Part shown: piece after piece, positions 26,910 to 36,703 of the stretch
Layout: every line of letters starts with the position of its first letter
Position numbering within the stretch: the stretch's first letter is position 1
Origin: Bacteroidota bacterium
Lineage (GTDB): Bacteria; Bacteroidota; Bacteroidia; Cytophagales; Cyclobacteriaceae
DNA: 64,000 bases
Direction: 5' to 3'
Assembly: GCA_018266055.1 (NCBI GenBank)
Contig: JAFDYT010000001.1
Span: 310,001 to 374,000 of the forward strand
The notes under the pieces: model-generated
What the model saw: the letters and a program-made list of their open reading frames with translations, nothing else
The model's database searches: none
Told to the model about the DNA's origin: nothing
Made by a program: the position numbers and the translations under genes

Positions 26910-27470
26910 ATGGCCGATTCGCGCGTTGCTTCAAGGTACGTAAAATCATTGCTGAGCCTGGCGGTAGAGCAAAATGCACTCGAAGTGGTGCACGGTGACA
27001 TGCAGATGTTTGATCAGGCATGCCGCACCAACCGCGAGTTTCTCATGATGCTGAAAAGCCCTATTATCAAGCACGAAAAAAAGAAAGATGTGCTGGAAGC
27101 TCTTTTCAAAGGAAAAGTGAATCCGCTCACCTTATCCATCATCGAAATTCTTACCCGCAAAAACCGCGAGCCTTTGTTGCCCGCCATTGCTCACGAATTT
27201 CACAATGCCTACAACGAATACAAAGGCATTGAAAAAGCTACGGTAACAACTACCATTGCGGTAGATGCCAAACTGAAAGGCGAGATTGAAGCCATCGTGA
27301 AGAAGTTGAGTTCAAAGAAATTAGTAGAACTCGATGAAAAAATCGACAAGGATCTTATCGGCGGATTTGTGCTGAACGTAGGCGACCGTCAGATCGACGC
27401 TTCTGTAAAAAGTAAATTGAAATCGCTGAAAGTGAAGTTTAGCGAAAACCCATACATCAAAGAATTTTAA
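26910..27470 (+). CDS. atpH: ATP synthase F1 subunit delta
   Basis: 186 residues with the OSCP/delta layout: an N-terminal helical bundle (R-V-A-S-R-Y-V-K-S-L-L at the start, L-K-S-P-I-I near 50) and a C-terminal part with I-D-K-D-L-I-G-G-F-V-L-N-V-G-D, a conserved delta signature. It joins the peripheral stalk to the top of F1. It lies two bases after atpF and 37 bases before atpA, consistent with a single transcription unit. Confidence 0.94.
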   Translation: MADSRVASRYVKSLLSLAVEQNALEVVHGDMQMFDQACRTNREFLMMLKSPIIKHEKKKDVLEALFKGKVNPLTLSIIEILTRKNREPLLPAIAHEFHNAYNEYKGIEKATVTTTIAVDAKLKGEIEAIVKKLSSKKLVELDEKIDKDLIGGFVLNVGDRQIDASVKSKLKSLKVKFSENPYIKEF

Positions 27471-27507
27471 AAACAATTTCGATTAACCATTAACGACTAA
27501 CGATACC

Positions 27508-29082
27508 ATGGCAGAAATCAGACCCGAAGAAATATCCGCAATACTCCGCGAGCAACTTTCTCAATCCCGTACCGATGCCGAACTCGAAGAAGTAGGCACT
27601 GTACTTACCGTGGGCGATGGTGTGGCCCGTATTTACGGCCTTACTCAGGCGCAAGCCGGTGAGTTGATTCAATTCGAAAACGGATTGAAAGCACTGGTGC
27701 TTAACCTTGAAGAAGACAACGTAGGAGCGGTGCTCTTGGGCGAATCAAGAGAAATCAAAGAAGGAGATACCGTAAAACGTACTCGCCAGATCGGTTCTGT
27801 GCAAGTAGGCGATGGACTTCTTGGTCGTGTGGTAAATACCCTCGCCGAGCCTATCGACGGCAAAGGACCTATCGCTGGCAAACTGTATGAAATGCCGCTT
27901 GAGCGCAAAGCTCCCGGCGTAATTTTCCGTCAGCCGGTAAATGAGCCATTGCAAACTGGTATCAAAGCGATTGACGCCATGATTCCGATTGGCCGTGGCC
28001 AGCGAGAGTTGATCATCGGCGACCGCCAGACTGGTAAAACCGCTGTGGCGATTGACACGATCATCAATCAAAAAGAATTTTTCGAAGCAGGCAAGCCTGT
28101 ATTTTGTATCTACGTGGCCATCGGTCAAAAAGCATCAACGGTTGCTACTGTGGCTTCGACCCTTGAAAAAGCAGGTGCCATGGCCTACACAGTAATTGTT
28201 TCGGCGTCAGCTTCAGATCCGGCTCCGATGCAGTTCTTCGCTCCGTTTACCGGTGCATCCATCGGTGAGTTCTTCCGCGATACCGGAAGACCTGCGTTGG
28301 TAATCTATGATGACCTTTCAAAACAAGCCGTGGCTTACCGCGAAGTGTCTCTTCTTTTGCGCAGACCTCCGGGCCGCGAAGCGTATCCTGGTGACGTATT
28401 CTATTTGCACTCACGCCTTCTGGAAAGAGCCGCGAAAATCATCAACAACGATGAGATCGCCAGCAAAATGAATGACCTCCCTCCGAGCATCAAAGGTTTA
28501 GTGAAAGGTGGCGGTTCATTAACTGCACTCCCAATCATTGAAACTCAGGCGAACGACGTATCAGCGTACATTCCTACCAACGTGATCTCGATTACGGATG
28601 GTCAGATATTCCTTGAAACCAACTTGTTCAACTCGGGTATTCGCCCGGCGATCAACGTAGGTATCTCAGTATCGCGCGTGGGTGGTTCAGCTCAGATTAA
28701 ATCCATGAAGAAAGTAGCTGGTACCTTGAAGTTGGATCAGGCACAGTTCCGTGAATTGGAGGCTTTCTCAAAATTCGGTTCTGACCTTGACGCCGCTACT
28801 AAGCTGACGATTGAGCGTGGACGCAGAAATACTGAAGTATTGAAACAACCACAATATGCACCGGTACCGGTAGAAGAGCAAGTGGCCATGATCCTTGCCT
28901 CTACACGCGGATACATTGACCGTGTGCCAGTAAACAAGGTGAAGGATTTTGAAAAAGAATTCGTGGGCTTGCTGCGCGTAGAAAGCAAACAAGTGCTGAG
29001 CAACTTCCGTCAAGGCAAATTTGAAGACGCCGATGTGGAAGTAATTAAGAAGGTAGCCACCGAGCTCGCCGCTAAATATTAA
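27508..29082 (+). CDS. atpA: ATP synthase F1 subunit alpha
   Basis: 524 residues with the non-catalytic nucleotide-binding subunit pattern: Walker A G-D-R-Q-T-G-K-T near 170-177, [10 protein letters not shown] as the Walker B region, [12 protein letters not shown], and V-G-L-S-type [11 protein letters not shown] with the arginine finger region near 375. Length and motifs are normal. Together with beta, whose gene is not in this window, it forms the F1 hexamer. Confidence 0.97.
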   Translation: MAEIRPEEISAILREQLSQSRTDAELEEVGTVLTVGDGVARIYGLTQAQAGELIQFENGLKALVLNLEEDNVGAVLLGESREIKEGDTVKRTRQIGSVQVGDGLLGRVVNTLAEPIDGKGPIAGKLYEMPLERKAPGVIFRQPVNEPLQTGIKAIDAMIPIGRGQRELIIGDRQTGKTAVAIDTIINQKEFFEAGKPVFCIYVAIGQKASTVATVASTLEKAGAMAYTVIVSASASDPAPMQFFAPFTGASIGEFFRDTGRPALVIYDDLSKQAVAYREVSLLLRRPPGREAYPGDVFYLHSRLLERAAKIINNDEIASKMNDLPPSIKGLVKGGGSLTALPIIETQANDVSAYIPTNVISITDGQIFLETNLFNSGIRPAINVGISVSRVGGSAQIKSMKKVAGTLKLDQAQFRELEAFSKFGSDLDAATKLTIERGRRNTEVLKQPQYAPVPVEEQVAMILASTRGYIDRVPVNKVKDFEKEFVGLLRVESKQVLSNFRQGKFEDADVEVIKKVATELAAKY

Positions 29083-29094
29083 TTGAGTCGATAA

Positions 29095-29129
29095 TCAATT
29101 CACCGGCAGTTTTGCCTGCCGAAAATTGA
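29095..29129 (+). promoter_or_regulatory. Intercistronic stem-loop between atpA and atpG
   Basis: CGGCAG at 29104-29109 pairs with CTGCCG at 29116-29121, with an outer stem TCAATT (29095-29100) to AATTGA (29124-29129). No T-run follows, so it is more likely an RNA processing or stability element than a terminator. Confidence 0.45.
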
Positions 29130-29139
29130 AAATTAAAAT

Positions 29140-30018
29140 ATGGCAAGTTTAAAAGAAGTAAAGAGCAGGATTTCTTCGGTGATGTCAACGCAGCAAATCA
29201 CCAAAGCCATGAAAATGGTGGCGGCGGCGAAGTTACGTAAGTCACAGGAGCGGATTCTTCAGATGAGGCCGTTTGCCAAAAAGATGAACAGTCTTTTGCA
29301 GAATCTTTCGGCAGCACAGAGCGAAGGTCAGGAATGGTACAGCGTGGCACGCGAGGAGAAAAGAATTCTCATCGTGGCCATTAGTTCCGACCGCGGACTT
29401 TGCGGCTCATTCAATAGCTCTGTATTCAAAGCCACTCTTAAATTAATTGAAGAAAAATACGCGACACAGCATCAGCAGAAAAATGTGACTATTCTTCCTA
29501 TCGGAAAGAAGTCGGCTGAGTTTTTCACCAAGCGTAATTTTCCGGTGATTGGCAACTACGCCAATATTTTTCATGATCTTACTTTCGAAAATGTTTCAGA
29601 GGCTGCTCAATACCTCATGGATCGTTTCCGTGCTGCTGAGTTTGATAAAATTGAAATTGTATTCAACGAATTCAAAAACGTGGCTACTCAGATTTTGAGA
29701 ATAGAGCAACTGCTACCTGTTCTTCCATTACCTGCAGGAAACAAGAAAGAAGAAGCGGACTATATCTATCAACCGAATCAGGAAGAGATTATTTCCGGAT
29801 TGATTCCTAAATCGTTGAAGGTTCAGTTGTTTAAGTCCGTATTGGAAAGCAATGCTTCTGAAAACGGTGCGCGGATGACGGCCATGGATAAGGCTACCGA
29901 CAACGCAGGAGAGTTGTTGAAAGACCTCCGGTTGACGTACAACCGCACACGCCAGGCTGCCATCACTAAAGAGATTCTTGAGATAGTCGCCGGAGCCGAA
30001 GCGCTCAAGTCTGCGTAA
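29140..30018 (+). CDS. atpG: ATP synthase F1 subunit gamma
   Basis: 292 residues with the N-terminal coiled-coil helix (I-T-K-A-M-K-M-V-A-A-A-K-L-R-K) that forms the rotor shaft, the D-R-G-L-C-G-S-F-N motif near 84-92, and the C-terminal helix (A-M-D-K-A-T-D-N-A, then Y-N-R-T-R-Q-A-A-I-T-K-E-I-L-E-I). It is the last gene of this cluster and is followed by a strong terminator. The beta and epsilon genes (atpD, atpC) are absent here, as is common in Bacteroidota, where they form a separate unit. Confidence 0.96.
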   Translation: MASLKEVKSRISSVMSTQQITKAMKMVAAAKLRKSQERILQMRPFAKKMNSLLQNLSAAQSEGQEWYSVAREEKRILIVAISSDRGLCGSFNSSVFKATLKLIEEKYATQHQQKNVTILPIGKKSAEFFTKRNFPVIGNYANIFHDLTFENVSEAAQYLMDRFRAAEFDKIEIVFNEFKNVATQILRIEQLLPVLPLPAGNKKEEADYIYQPNQEEIISGLIPKSLKVQLFKSVLESNASENGARMTAMDKATDNAGELLKDLRLTYNRTRQAAITKEILEIVAGAEALKSA

Positions 30019-30033
30019 GACATCTGAATTGAA

Positions 30034-30041
30034 TAAATTTG
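30034..30041 (+). promoter_or_regulatory. Possible -7 element before the UbiA-like gene
   Basis: TAAATTTG matches TAnnTTTG and directly precedes the atpG terminator stem. Transcription from it would start inside the hairpin. No good -33 element is seen, so this is weak. Confidence 0.25.
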
Positions 30042-30071
30042 AAGTCTCCTGTCACCACAGGAGACTTTTTT
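30042..30071 (+). terminator. Rho-independent terminator of the ATP synthase cluster
   Basis: A perfect 11-base stem, AAGTCTCCTGT at 30042-30052 with ACAGGAGACTT at 30057-30067, a CACC loop and a run of six T residues. It lies 23 bases after the atpG stop and only five bases before the next ATG. Confidence 0.85.
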
Positions 30072-30075
30072 ATTT

Positions 30076-30897
30076 ATGAGAAGATTGGTAGCGGGTTGGG
30101 AGATCATTAATATTCTCAGCATCGATGTGGCCGTCGGCGCTATGATCGGTGCTGGATTTTTTGCAAAGATTTTTGCCATTACTGTTTTGCCGGCTGGGTT
30201 TGCTTCGCTCGGTCTTACGGTGTGGGCCATTTACACCGCCGATCATTTGCTCGACGCAAAAAAAGTACAGCACTCCGCCTCTACACGTCGCCATCGGTTT
30301 CATCAGAAATATTTTACACCACTTATACTCTTGCTGGTTGCGGCAGTATTGATTGATGTAGTGATGATCCTGTTCATTCGCAAAATAGTTTTTGTTTACG
30401 GCGCGTACCTCGCCATCATAGTGGGTGTTTACATCCTCGCTCAAAAGCAGTTGTGGTTTTTTAAAGAACTAATGGCAACGATTTTATATACGGCGGGAGT
30501 ACTTCTGATTCCGTGGTCATTGCATGAGGCTCCACTGCAATGGTGGCAACTGATTTTTATGCTTCAGTTTGCTTTGACGGTGTGGAGCAATATCCTCCTT
30601 TTCTCGTTGCTTGATCGCAGACGCGACACAAAAGATAATCACCGGTCATTTGCGGTATATTTTGGCGACAATACTACACGTCGTGTTTTACTAATTTTAT
30701 TTGCCGGATTTTTAGCTATGGCGGTAGCCGATTTAGTTTTGTTTCCGCAGACAATCGTAGCCGAAACATTGCTTATTGCGATGAATGCCGCGTTACTAAC
30801 TCTCTTTATTTACAGAACGAAATTTTCGGGCAATGAGCTTTATAGACTGATCGGCGATTGCATTTTTCTTTTTCCCGCGTTGTATTTTCTATTTTGA
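30076..30897 (+). CDS. UbiA-like polytopic membrane protein
   Basis: 273 residues with about eight hydrophobic segments. Y-T-A-D-H-L-L-D-A near residue 54-62 and L-D-R-R-R-D-T-K-D-N-H near 190 sit in the two places where UbiA-family prenyltransferases carry Asp-rich, magnesium-diphosphate-binding motifs, though neither is a textbook N-D-x-x-D-x-x-x-D. The protein could be a distant UbiA relative that attaches an isoprenoid to an aromatic or other acceptor. It lies five bases after the atp terminator and three bases before a methyltransferase gene. The pairing suggests a shared small-lipid or quinone-like pathway. Function unproven. Confidence 0.55.
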   Translation: MRRLVAGWEIINILSIDVAVGAMIGAGFFAKIFAITVLPAGFASLGLTVWAIYTADHLLDAKKVQHSASTRRHRFHQKYFTPLILLLVAAVLIDVVMILFIRKIVFVYGAYLAIIVGVYILAQKQLWFFKELMATILYTAGVLLIPWSLHEAPLQWWQLIFMLQFALTVWSNILLFSLLDRRRDTKDNHRSFAVYFGDNTTRRVLLILFAGFLAMAVADLVLFPQTIVAETLLIAMNAALLTLFIYRTKFSGNELYRLIGDCIFLFPALYFLF

Positions 30898-30900
30898 TCC

Positions 30901-31518
30901 ATGCAACGCCTGAATCAATTTGACAGAATCGCTGGTATTTATGATGTGATCGCCAGGTTGGTTTTCGGACAGAGCATCATGAAAGCTCAGAAATTTTTCC
31001 TGAAGGATGTTCCGGACGCATCAGTGGTTTTGATTTTGGGTGGAGGCACCGGATGGATTGCTAAGGAGCTGCTGCGGGAAAAACCCAACTGCCGGATCGT
31101 ATATGTCGAGGCTTCGTCAAAGATGATTGAGTTGTCACGAAAAAAGATCAGCCCTTTGGAAAGAATCGATTTTGTTCACGGCACGGAGGAAAACATTCCA
31201 GAAATGAAATTTGATGTGGTGATCACAAATTTTTTCCTCGACATGTTTAAGCCTGAATCGCTCGATGCAGTTGTTACGAGAATAAGATCTGTTTTGAAGG
31301 CTAACTCCTTATGGTTGGCCACAGATTTTGTTGATGGGCAAAAATGGTGGCAAACCGTACTGCTGAAATTGATGTACTGGTTTTTCAGGTACTTTAGCCG
31401 GATTGAATCTAAAGCATTGCCTGATTGGAGCAAGGCAATTGAAAATCATGGAATGAAAAAAGAGGCAATGAAAATGTATTACGGTGACTTTATCAAAACC
31501 GTAAAATATTCGGCTTAA
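30901..31518 (+). CDS. Class I SAM-dependent methyltransferase (UbiE-like)
   Basis: 205 residues. F-D-R-I-A-G-I-Y-D near the start and the SAM-binding motif L-I-L-G-G-G-T-G-W-I-A at about 43-53 identify a Rossmann methyltransferase. Acidic E-A-S-S-K-M-I-E near 72 would bind the SAM ribose, and F-D-V-V-I-T-N-F-F-L-D-M is motif II. The opening resembles UbiE/MenG-type enzymes, but the substrate is unknown. It follows the UbiA-like gene after three bases and its last four bases overlap the convergent tdk gene. Confidence 0.75.
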   Translation: MQRLNQFDRIAGIYDVIARLVFGQSIMKAQKFFLKDVPDASVVLILGGGTGWIAKELLREKPNCRIVYVEASSKMIELSRKKISPLERIDFVHGTEENIPEMKFDVVITNFFLDMFKPESLDAVVTRIRSVLKANSLWLATDFVDGQKWWQTVLLKLMYWFFRYFSRIESKALPDWSKAIENHGMKKEAMKMYYGDFIKTVKYSA

Positions 31519-32105
31519 TCTTTTTGGTACGATTTCATCCCTTCTACAAAAGCTTTTCGACTTCTGGCCTCGTAGGTATCTTTTTCGCCCAGCATCACCT
31601 GCGATTTGTTTTCATTGAGACGAAATGAAAAGGAGGCTAGTTCACCGGTCTGCGCACAGATGGCGTGTACTTTAGTTACAAATTCGGCCACTGCCAGAAG
31701 GTTGGGCATCGGCCCGAAGGGTCGCCCTTCGTAGTCCATATCCAGCCCGGCCACGATCACACGCTTTCCTTGATTGGCGAGCGCGTTGCAGACCTCCACG
31801 ATAGCTTCGTCGAAAAACTGGGCTTCATCAATTCCCACTACATCGCAGTTGCCCGCCAGAAGAAGAATGTCGCCGGCAAAATTCACCGGTGTCGACCGAA
31901 TTTCGCGATCACTGTGCGAAACGATCTTCTCCTCGTGATAGCGCTTGTCAATGGCAGGCTTAAAGATTTCTACCTTCTGATTCGCAATCAATGCCCGATT
32001 AAGCCGACGGATCAGCTCCTCTGTTTTGCCAGAAAACATGCACCCGCAGATCACTTCAATCCAACCTGCTTTTTCACGGCCACCCAGATGCGGTTCAATA
32101 AACAT
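31515..32105 (-). CDS. tdk: Thymidine kinase (type II), zinc site lost
   Basis: 196 residues with Walker A G-C-M-F-S-G-K-T near 22-29, the D-E-A-Q-F-F motif (catalytic Glu) near 96-101, and a C-terminal lasso region. It phosphorylates thymidine to dTMP in the salvage pathway. In most type II enzymes the lasso domain is held by four zinc-binding cysteines. Here the first pair reads C-A-Q-T and the second region S-R-K-A-F, leaving one cysteine, so no zinc site of that kind is possible. It is divergent from the unknown gene at 32187. Confidence 0.93.
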   Translation of the reverse strand: MFIEPHLGGREKAGWIEVICGCMFSGKTEELIRRLNRALIANQKVEIFKPAIDKRYHEEKIVSHSDREIRSTPVNFAGDILLLAGNCDVVGIDEAQFFDEAIVEVCNALANQGKRVIVAGLDMDYEGRPFGPMPNLLAVAEFVTKVHAICAQTGELASFSFRLNENKSQVMLGEKDTYEARSRKAFVEGMKSYQKD

Positions 32106-32186
32106 AGGTGCAAGTTAAGATTTATGTAAAACCAACCTTTGTTTTTGCACCCAAACTCGAATGTTTATCTTTATCTTTTCGTTACA

Positions 32187-33164
32187 ATGAGCATGGATGA
32201 AAAAATCAGCGTAAAGGCGATTGACCACTACAGCAGCGTGTTTGCATCCAAACTGGCCGATTCCTTTTACCAAAAGAAGGAAAAAATCACAGGACCGGAA
32301 ATCCTTGCCCTTTCGGAAATAAAGCAAATCAATTTGCTGGTTATAAAAGAATTGATGAGCCGATGGAATAGCGAGAGTGAGAAATGGAGAAGCTCGTTTT
32401 TTGATTATGAGGCACCTGAAGTGCAACAATTTCTAGTACAATTCAGGAATGCACTGTCTAACCATATTTCTATCGGCAAGAATGAATTTTTGCCACTCTT
32501 AAAAACGGCGGTGGCACAAACGTTGTATCTGTTGTTTGCACCCTACGATTTTTATGCCGACGTGCTCGACTCCAAAGGCAAGGGATTATTAAGAATCGAC
32601 GCCTTGAAAAATGAAACTCGCTATCTCAAGATTAATAAAGCACCTCTCGAGAAATTAGTCGAAAAGCTTGAGGAGCGAAAAGCAGAAGTAATTACCGGCA
32701 ACGAGGCGTTTGCCCTGCTGGACCACATTCTGGAAGAGGTGAATTTTACACCGGAAGATATCGATACCTATATCGCTTCATTTTCAAAAATCGCCCCGCT
32801 TCGATGGGAAGAACTTTTTGAAGCCAAACAGCAGCCAGTTAAAGAGCTAGTTAAAGAAATTAAGGAAGAGGTGAAGCCGATTAAGGTAGAGCCAAAACCA
32901 ATAGCTGCTTCACCGCGAAGAGAAGAGACTATCAAAAAAGATTTTCGGATCAAAGACAGCCTGACAATCAATCAGAAGTTTATGTTTACGAAGATTCTTT
33001 TCTACGGCGACTTTGAAATTTTCAGTGAAGCCATCGATCGCTTTGATAATTTCGACAATCTGCAACAAGCACAGAATTACATCCTGGAAAATTATCCGCA
33101 GTGGGATAAAAAAAGTGAAGAGTTCGAAGAGTTTTTCGCTATCCTGAAAAGAAAATTCGGTTGA
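32187..33164 (+). CDS. Conserved hypothetical protein, helical with charged linker
   Basis: 325 residues if started at the ATG at 32187; another ATG six bases on is equally plausible, and a frame extending to 32139 adds atypical sequence. The N-terminal 200 residues look mostly helical. A Lys/Glu/Pro-rich linker at about 215-255 (repeated V-K-E and P-K motifs) separates a compact C-terminal domain of about 65 residues beginning S-L-T-I-N-Q-K-F-M-F. I do not recognise a function. It has no signal peptide or membrane segment, so it is probably cytoplasmic. Divergent from tdk. Confidence 0.6.
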   Translation: MSMDEKISVKAIDHYSSVFASKLADSFYQKKEKITGPEILALSEIKQINLLVIKELMSRWNSESEKWRSSFFDYEAPEVQQFLVQFRNALSNHISIGKNEFLPLLKTAVAQTLYLLFAPYDFYADVLDSKGKGLLRIDALKNETRYLKINKAPLEKLVEKLEERKAEVITGNEAFALLDHILEEVNFTPEDIDTYIASFSKIAPLRWEELFEAKQQPVKELVKEIKEEVKPIKVEPKPIAASPRREETIKKDFRIKDSLTINQKFMFTKILFYGDFEIFSEAIDRFDNFDNLQQAQNYILENYPQWDKKSEEFEEFFAILKRKFG

Positions 33165-33472
33165 TTAATCACTGCACTAAGCTCCTCTAAAAGGTATTTC
33201 TAACTACGTGCCTCGGCTTCGTTTCAAAGTGGCCTAAAATATGCTTGCGGTCAATTTTCGTTTTATTTAAAAAATTGATTTACGATATGTCGTTTATTTT
33301 ACTCGTTTCTTAAGGTCGAAAATTTTAAAAACCTCCAAAAAACGATAAAAACGCAACTTTCTGATTTGGTGCGGGATTTGTAATCAAAGTTTCAGCAAAA
33401 CAATGCGTGCCAGTAGCCTAATAACAATGCACTGACACTTTTGAAAATGTGAAACTTTAAAAACTAAACCCT
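33165..33472. other. Intergenic region before the Crp/Fnr gene
   Basis: 308 AT-rich bases. No open frame, tRNA or strong hairpin was seen. The near-palindrome CACTTTTGAAAATGTG at about 33436-33451, just before the regulator gene, is a possible autoregulatory site but is weak. No exact TAnnTTTG element was found next to the start. Confidence 0.4.
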
Positions 33473-34075
33473 ATGCTAAATCATTTTGTTGCTCAGCAAG
33501 TCACTAAGATCAGACCTTTGCCAGAAGCGTTGCTTAAAAGAATCTCCGATGCAACGTGTCAAGTTACACTCCCGAAGAAAACCATGCTGCTAAAGCAAGG
33601 CGCGATCTGCGATCGAATTTATTTTATTGAAAACGGATTGGCGCGTTCGTTTTATGTTCATGGGAATGAAGAGATCACCACCTGGATTATGAAGGAAAAT
33701 GACATGGTGATTTCGCTGCGCAGTTTCTTTACGCAAACGCCAAGCCTTGAGAGTATTGAGTTGCTTGAAAATTCAAGACTTGAGTATTTGAATTATAGCG
33801 ACCTGCAAGAGATTTATAATGAGTACTATGAATCCAACATCATCGGCCGGTTGCTGACGGAATATTATTATGCTTTGAGCGAGGAACGCACTTACTCGCT
33901 CCGGGTGCAAAATTCTAAAGAACGATACGAAAGCCTGCTGAAAGCTCAGCCCAACCTCGTTAAGCGAGTGCCGCTGAAGTACATCGCTTCGTACCTGAGT
34001 ATGGCGCCGGAAACACTAAGCAGGCTTCGCGCTAAAACCAGAGAGTTCTCAAAAAATTTGAGCTCAGCGGCCTGA
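33473..34075 (+). CDS. Crp/Fnr-family transcriptional regulator
   Basis: 200 residues. The N-terminal part (about 20-120) is a cyclic-nucleotide-binding-like beta-barrel (L-L-K-Q-G-A-I-C-D-R-I-Y-F-I-E-N-G). The C-terminal part holds a winged helix-turn-helix (Y-I-A-S-Y-L-S-M-A-P-E-T-L-S-R-L-R near 173-189), the recognition helix pattern of this family. The phosphate-binding R-S/T-A motif of CRP is not obvious, so cAMP binding is doubtful. It is a single gene with its own terminator. Target genes are unknown. Confidence 0.88.
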   Translation: MLNHFVAQQVTKIRPLPEALLKRISDATCQVTLPKKTMLLKQGAICDRIYFIENGLARSFYVHGNEEITTWIMKENDMVISLRSFFTQTPSLESIELLENSRLEYLNYSDLQEIYNEYYESNIIGRLLTEYYYALSEERTYSLRVQNSKERYESLLKAQPNLVKRVPLKYIASYLSMAPETLSRLRAKTREFSKNLSSAA

Positions 34076-34146
34076 GCTCAATTCAGATAATTAGTCCAGG
34101 CAAACAATTTAGGTGGTTAATAAATGTTTAACGCCTTGGGCTAATA

Positions 34147-34181
34147 GAAAACCCGGATCTTCACCGGGTTTTCGCTTTTTT
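34147..34181 (+). terminator. Terminator between the Crp/Fnr gene and nrdA
   Basis: A perfect 10-base stem, GAAAACCCGG at 34147-34156 with CCGGGTTTTC at 34164-34173, loop of seven, then GC and six T residues. It lies between two convergent genes; on the minus strand it can also end nrdA transcripts, though with a poorer T-run. Confidence 0.8.
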
Positions 34182-34197
34182 AGTAAGTGTTATAAAA

Positions 34198-36654
34198 TCA
34201 ACTTCCGCAGGCCTCGCACGCGTCAGGATTATCGAGCGAGCAAGCCATGTCAGCCAGTTTCTGCTCGTAATCTGCTGTAGTTTGGTACGGAATAGTTTGC
34301 TGAGATTCTGCTCCGGTAGCTACGGTTGCAGAAGCGACTGCTTCGGTTGTAGCAACTGCATTTGCCTCCAATGGAGCCTGATGTACTGCCTTATCCAAGG
34401 TGAACTTGATCGCATCAGCAGCAGCGGTTGAACGTAGATAGTACATGCCGGTCTTCAATCCTTTCTTCCATGCATAGAAATGCATCGAAGTCAGTTTACC
34501 AAAATTCGGATTGGTAAGGTGGATGTTAAGACTTTGCGACTGGCAGATGAATGCACCGCGGTCGGCGCTCATGTCGATGATGGCTTTCTGAGAAATTTCC
34601 CACACCGTTTTATAAATATCCTTAAGGTTTTGCGGGATTTCTGCAATGGCTTGAACTGAACCGTTGGCCGCTACCAGTTTCTGGCGCATCGTTTCACTCC
34701 ACAAACCAAGTCCGATCAGGTCTTTCATCAGATGCTTGTTCGCCACAATGAATTCGCCAGACAATGTTCTGCGGGTATAGATATTTGAAGTATAGGGTTC
34801 GAAGCACTCGTTATTGCCAAGAATCTGCGAGGTAGAAGCCGTAGGCATCGGCGCCAGCAACAGGGAGTTTCTTACGCCATTTTGTTTCACTTCGCGTTTT
34901 AGATTTTCCCAATCCCAACGTCCGCTATCAGGGGTTACACCCCACATATCGAATTGGAAAATGCCTTTGGATACCGGCGAACCTTTGAAGGTTTCGTATG
35001 GACCAAGTTCTTTCGAAAGTTCCATTGAAGCTTCCATCGCCGCGAAGTAGATCGTTTCGTGGATGTCCTTGTTAAGGCCACGGGCTTCTGGTGAATCAAA
35101 CGGCATGCGCAATAAAATGAAAGCGTCAGCCAGGCCTTGTACGCCAATACCGATGGGGCGGTGGCGCATATTGCTCTTGCGGGCCTCTTCAACAGGATAA
35201 TAATTTATGTCAATCACCTTGTTAAGGTTGCGAGTCACCACTTTCGTGATTTCATACAATTTCTGATGATCGAATTTTCCGTCTTCAGTTACAAATTTTG
35301 GCAACGCAATCGAAGCGAGATTACATACGGCGACTTCATCAGGCGAAGTGTACTCAATGATTTCTGTACACAAGTTGCTTGACTTAATCGTGCCGAGGTG
35401 CTTTTGATTGGATTTGCGGTTAGCAGCATCTTTATAAAGCATGTACGGCGTACCGGTTTCGATCTGCGCCTCAAGAATTTCAAACCACAGATCTTGTGCT
35501 TTTACCTGGCGACGGAATTTTCCTTCTTTTTCGTATTTCTCATAGAGACGCTCAAACTCTTCGCCCCAGCAGTCGGCCAAGCCAGGAGCTTCGTTAGGAC
35601 AGAAGAGTGACCACATTTCGTTGTTTTCAATTCTCTTCATGAACAGATCCGGGATCCACATGGCGTAGAAAAGGTCGCGTGCGCGCAATTCTTCTTTGCC
35701 ATGATTTTTCTTTAGTTCAAGGAAATCGAAAACATCGGCGTGCCATGGCTCAAGATAGATTGCAAAGCTTCCTTTGCGCTTGCCGCCACCTTGGTCAACA
35801 TAGCGAGCTGTCATATCAAAATTGCGCAACATCGGCACAATACCGTTCGATGTTCCACCGGTTCCTTTGATGTATGAACCTTTGGCGCGTACGTTATGAA
35901 TGCTCAGTCCGATTCCTCCAGCTGATTGCGAAATTTTTGCAGTTTGTTTTAAAGTGTCGTAGATACCATCAATGCTGTCGTCTTTCATGGTCAGCAAAAA
36001 GCATGACGAAAGTTGCGGCTTAGGTGTACCTGCATTGAAAAGGGTAGGTGTAGCGTGGGTGAACCATTTCTCCGACAAAAGATTATACGTTTCTATTGCT
36101 GCAGGGATGTCCTCACCATGAATGCCAACGGCCACGCGCATCAGCAAATGCTGCGGACGCTCTACTACTTTACCGTCGATTTTCATCAGGTAGGATTTCT
36201 CCAGAGTGCGGAAGCCGAAGTAGTCGTAACCAAAATCACGATCGTAAATGATGGCTTCGTCAAGTTCGGCGGCGTTTTCGTGAATTACTTTCCACGTTTC
36301 TTTAGAAATCAGTGGTGCGTTTTGTCCATTCTTCGGATCAACGTAGTTGTACAACCGCTTCATCGTGTTTGAAAACGACTTGCTGGTGACTTTGTGCAGG
36401 TTGCTCACCGCAATGCGGGCAGCAAGCTTGGCAAAGTCAGGATGTCGTGTGGTCATCGTAGCAGCAATTTCTGCTGCGAGGTTATCAAGTTCCTGTGTCG
36501 ATACACCATCGTACAGGCCATTGATCACTTTCATCGCCACTTCTACCGGGTTGACAAATTTGGGATCTAAACCGTAGCAGAGTTTTTCAATACGGGCGGT
36601 GATTTTGTCGAACTTAACAGACTCCCTGTGTCCGTCACGCTTTAGTACGAGCAT
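34198..36654 (-). CDS. nrdA: Class Ia ribonucleoside-diphosphate reductase, alpha subunit
   Basis: 818 residues: an N-terminal ATP-cone ([15 protein letters not shown]) for allosteric activity control, then the R1 barrel with S-S-C-F-L-L near 216-221, the N-L-C-T-E-I and [12 protein letters not shown] motifs, and a C-terminal tail ending C-E-A-C-G-S, the redox cysteine pair. The C-L/E-x-C-G-S ending and the preceding C-S-L-D-N-P resemble eukaryotic RRM1 more than Escherichia coli NrdA. It reduces ribonucleoside diphosphates. It follows nrdB after 49 bases, in the reverse of the usual nrdA-nrdB order. Confidence 0.96.
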   Translation of the reverse strand: MLVLKRDGHRESVKFDKITARIEKLCYGLDPKFVNPVEVAMKVINGLYDGVSTQELDNLAAEIAATMTTRHPDFAKLAARIAVSNLHKVTSKSFSNTMKRLYNYVDPKNGQNAPLISKETWKVIHENAAELDEAIIYDRDFGYDYFGFRTLEKSYLMKIDGKVVERPQHLLMRVAVGIHGEDIPAAIETYNLLSEKWFTHATPTLFNAGTPKPQLSSCFLLTMKDDSIDGIYDTLKQTAKISQSAGGIGLSIHNVRAKGSYIKGTGGTSNGIVPMLRNFDMTARYVDQGGGKRKGSFAIYLEPWHADVFDFLELKKNHGKEELRARDLFYAMWIPDLFMKRIENNEMWSLFCPNEAPGLADCWGEEFERLYEKYEKEGKFRRQVKAQDLWFEILEAQIETGTPYMLYKDAANRKSNQKHLGTIKSSNLCTEIIEYTSPDEVAVCNLASIALPKFVTEDGKFDHQKLYEITKVVTRNLNKVIDINYYPVEEARKSNMRHRPIGIGVQGLADAFILLRMPFDSPEARGLNKDIHETIYFAAMEASMELSKELGPYETFKGSPVSKGIFQFDMWGVTPDSGRWDWENLKREVKQNGVRNSLLLAPMPTASTSQILGNNECFEPYTSNIYTRRTLSGEFIVANKHLMKDLIGLGLWSETMRQKLVAANGSVQAIAEIPQNLKDIYKTVWEISQKAIIDMSADRGAFICQSQSLNIHLTNPNFGKLTSMHFYAWKKGLKTGMYYLRSTAAADAIKFTLDKAVHQAPLEANAVATTEAVASATVATGAESQQTIPYQTTADYEQKLADMACSLDNPDACEACGS

Positions 36655-36703
36655 TGCTAATTGGGTTGTTTGGTGAAAGTTTAAAAAATGTTATCGAATG
36701 TAT

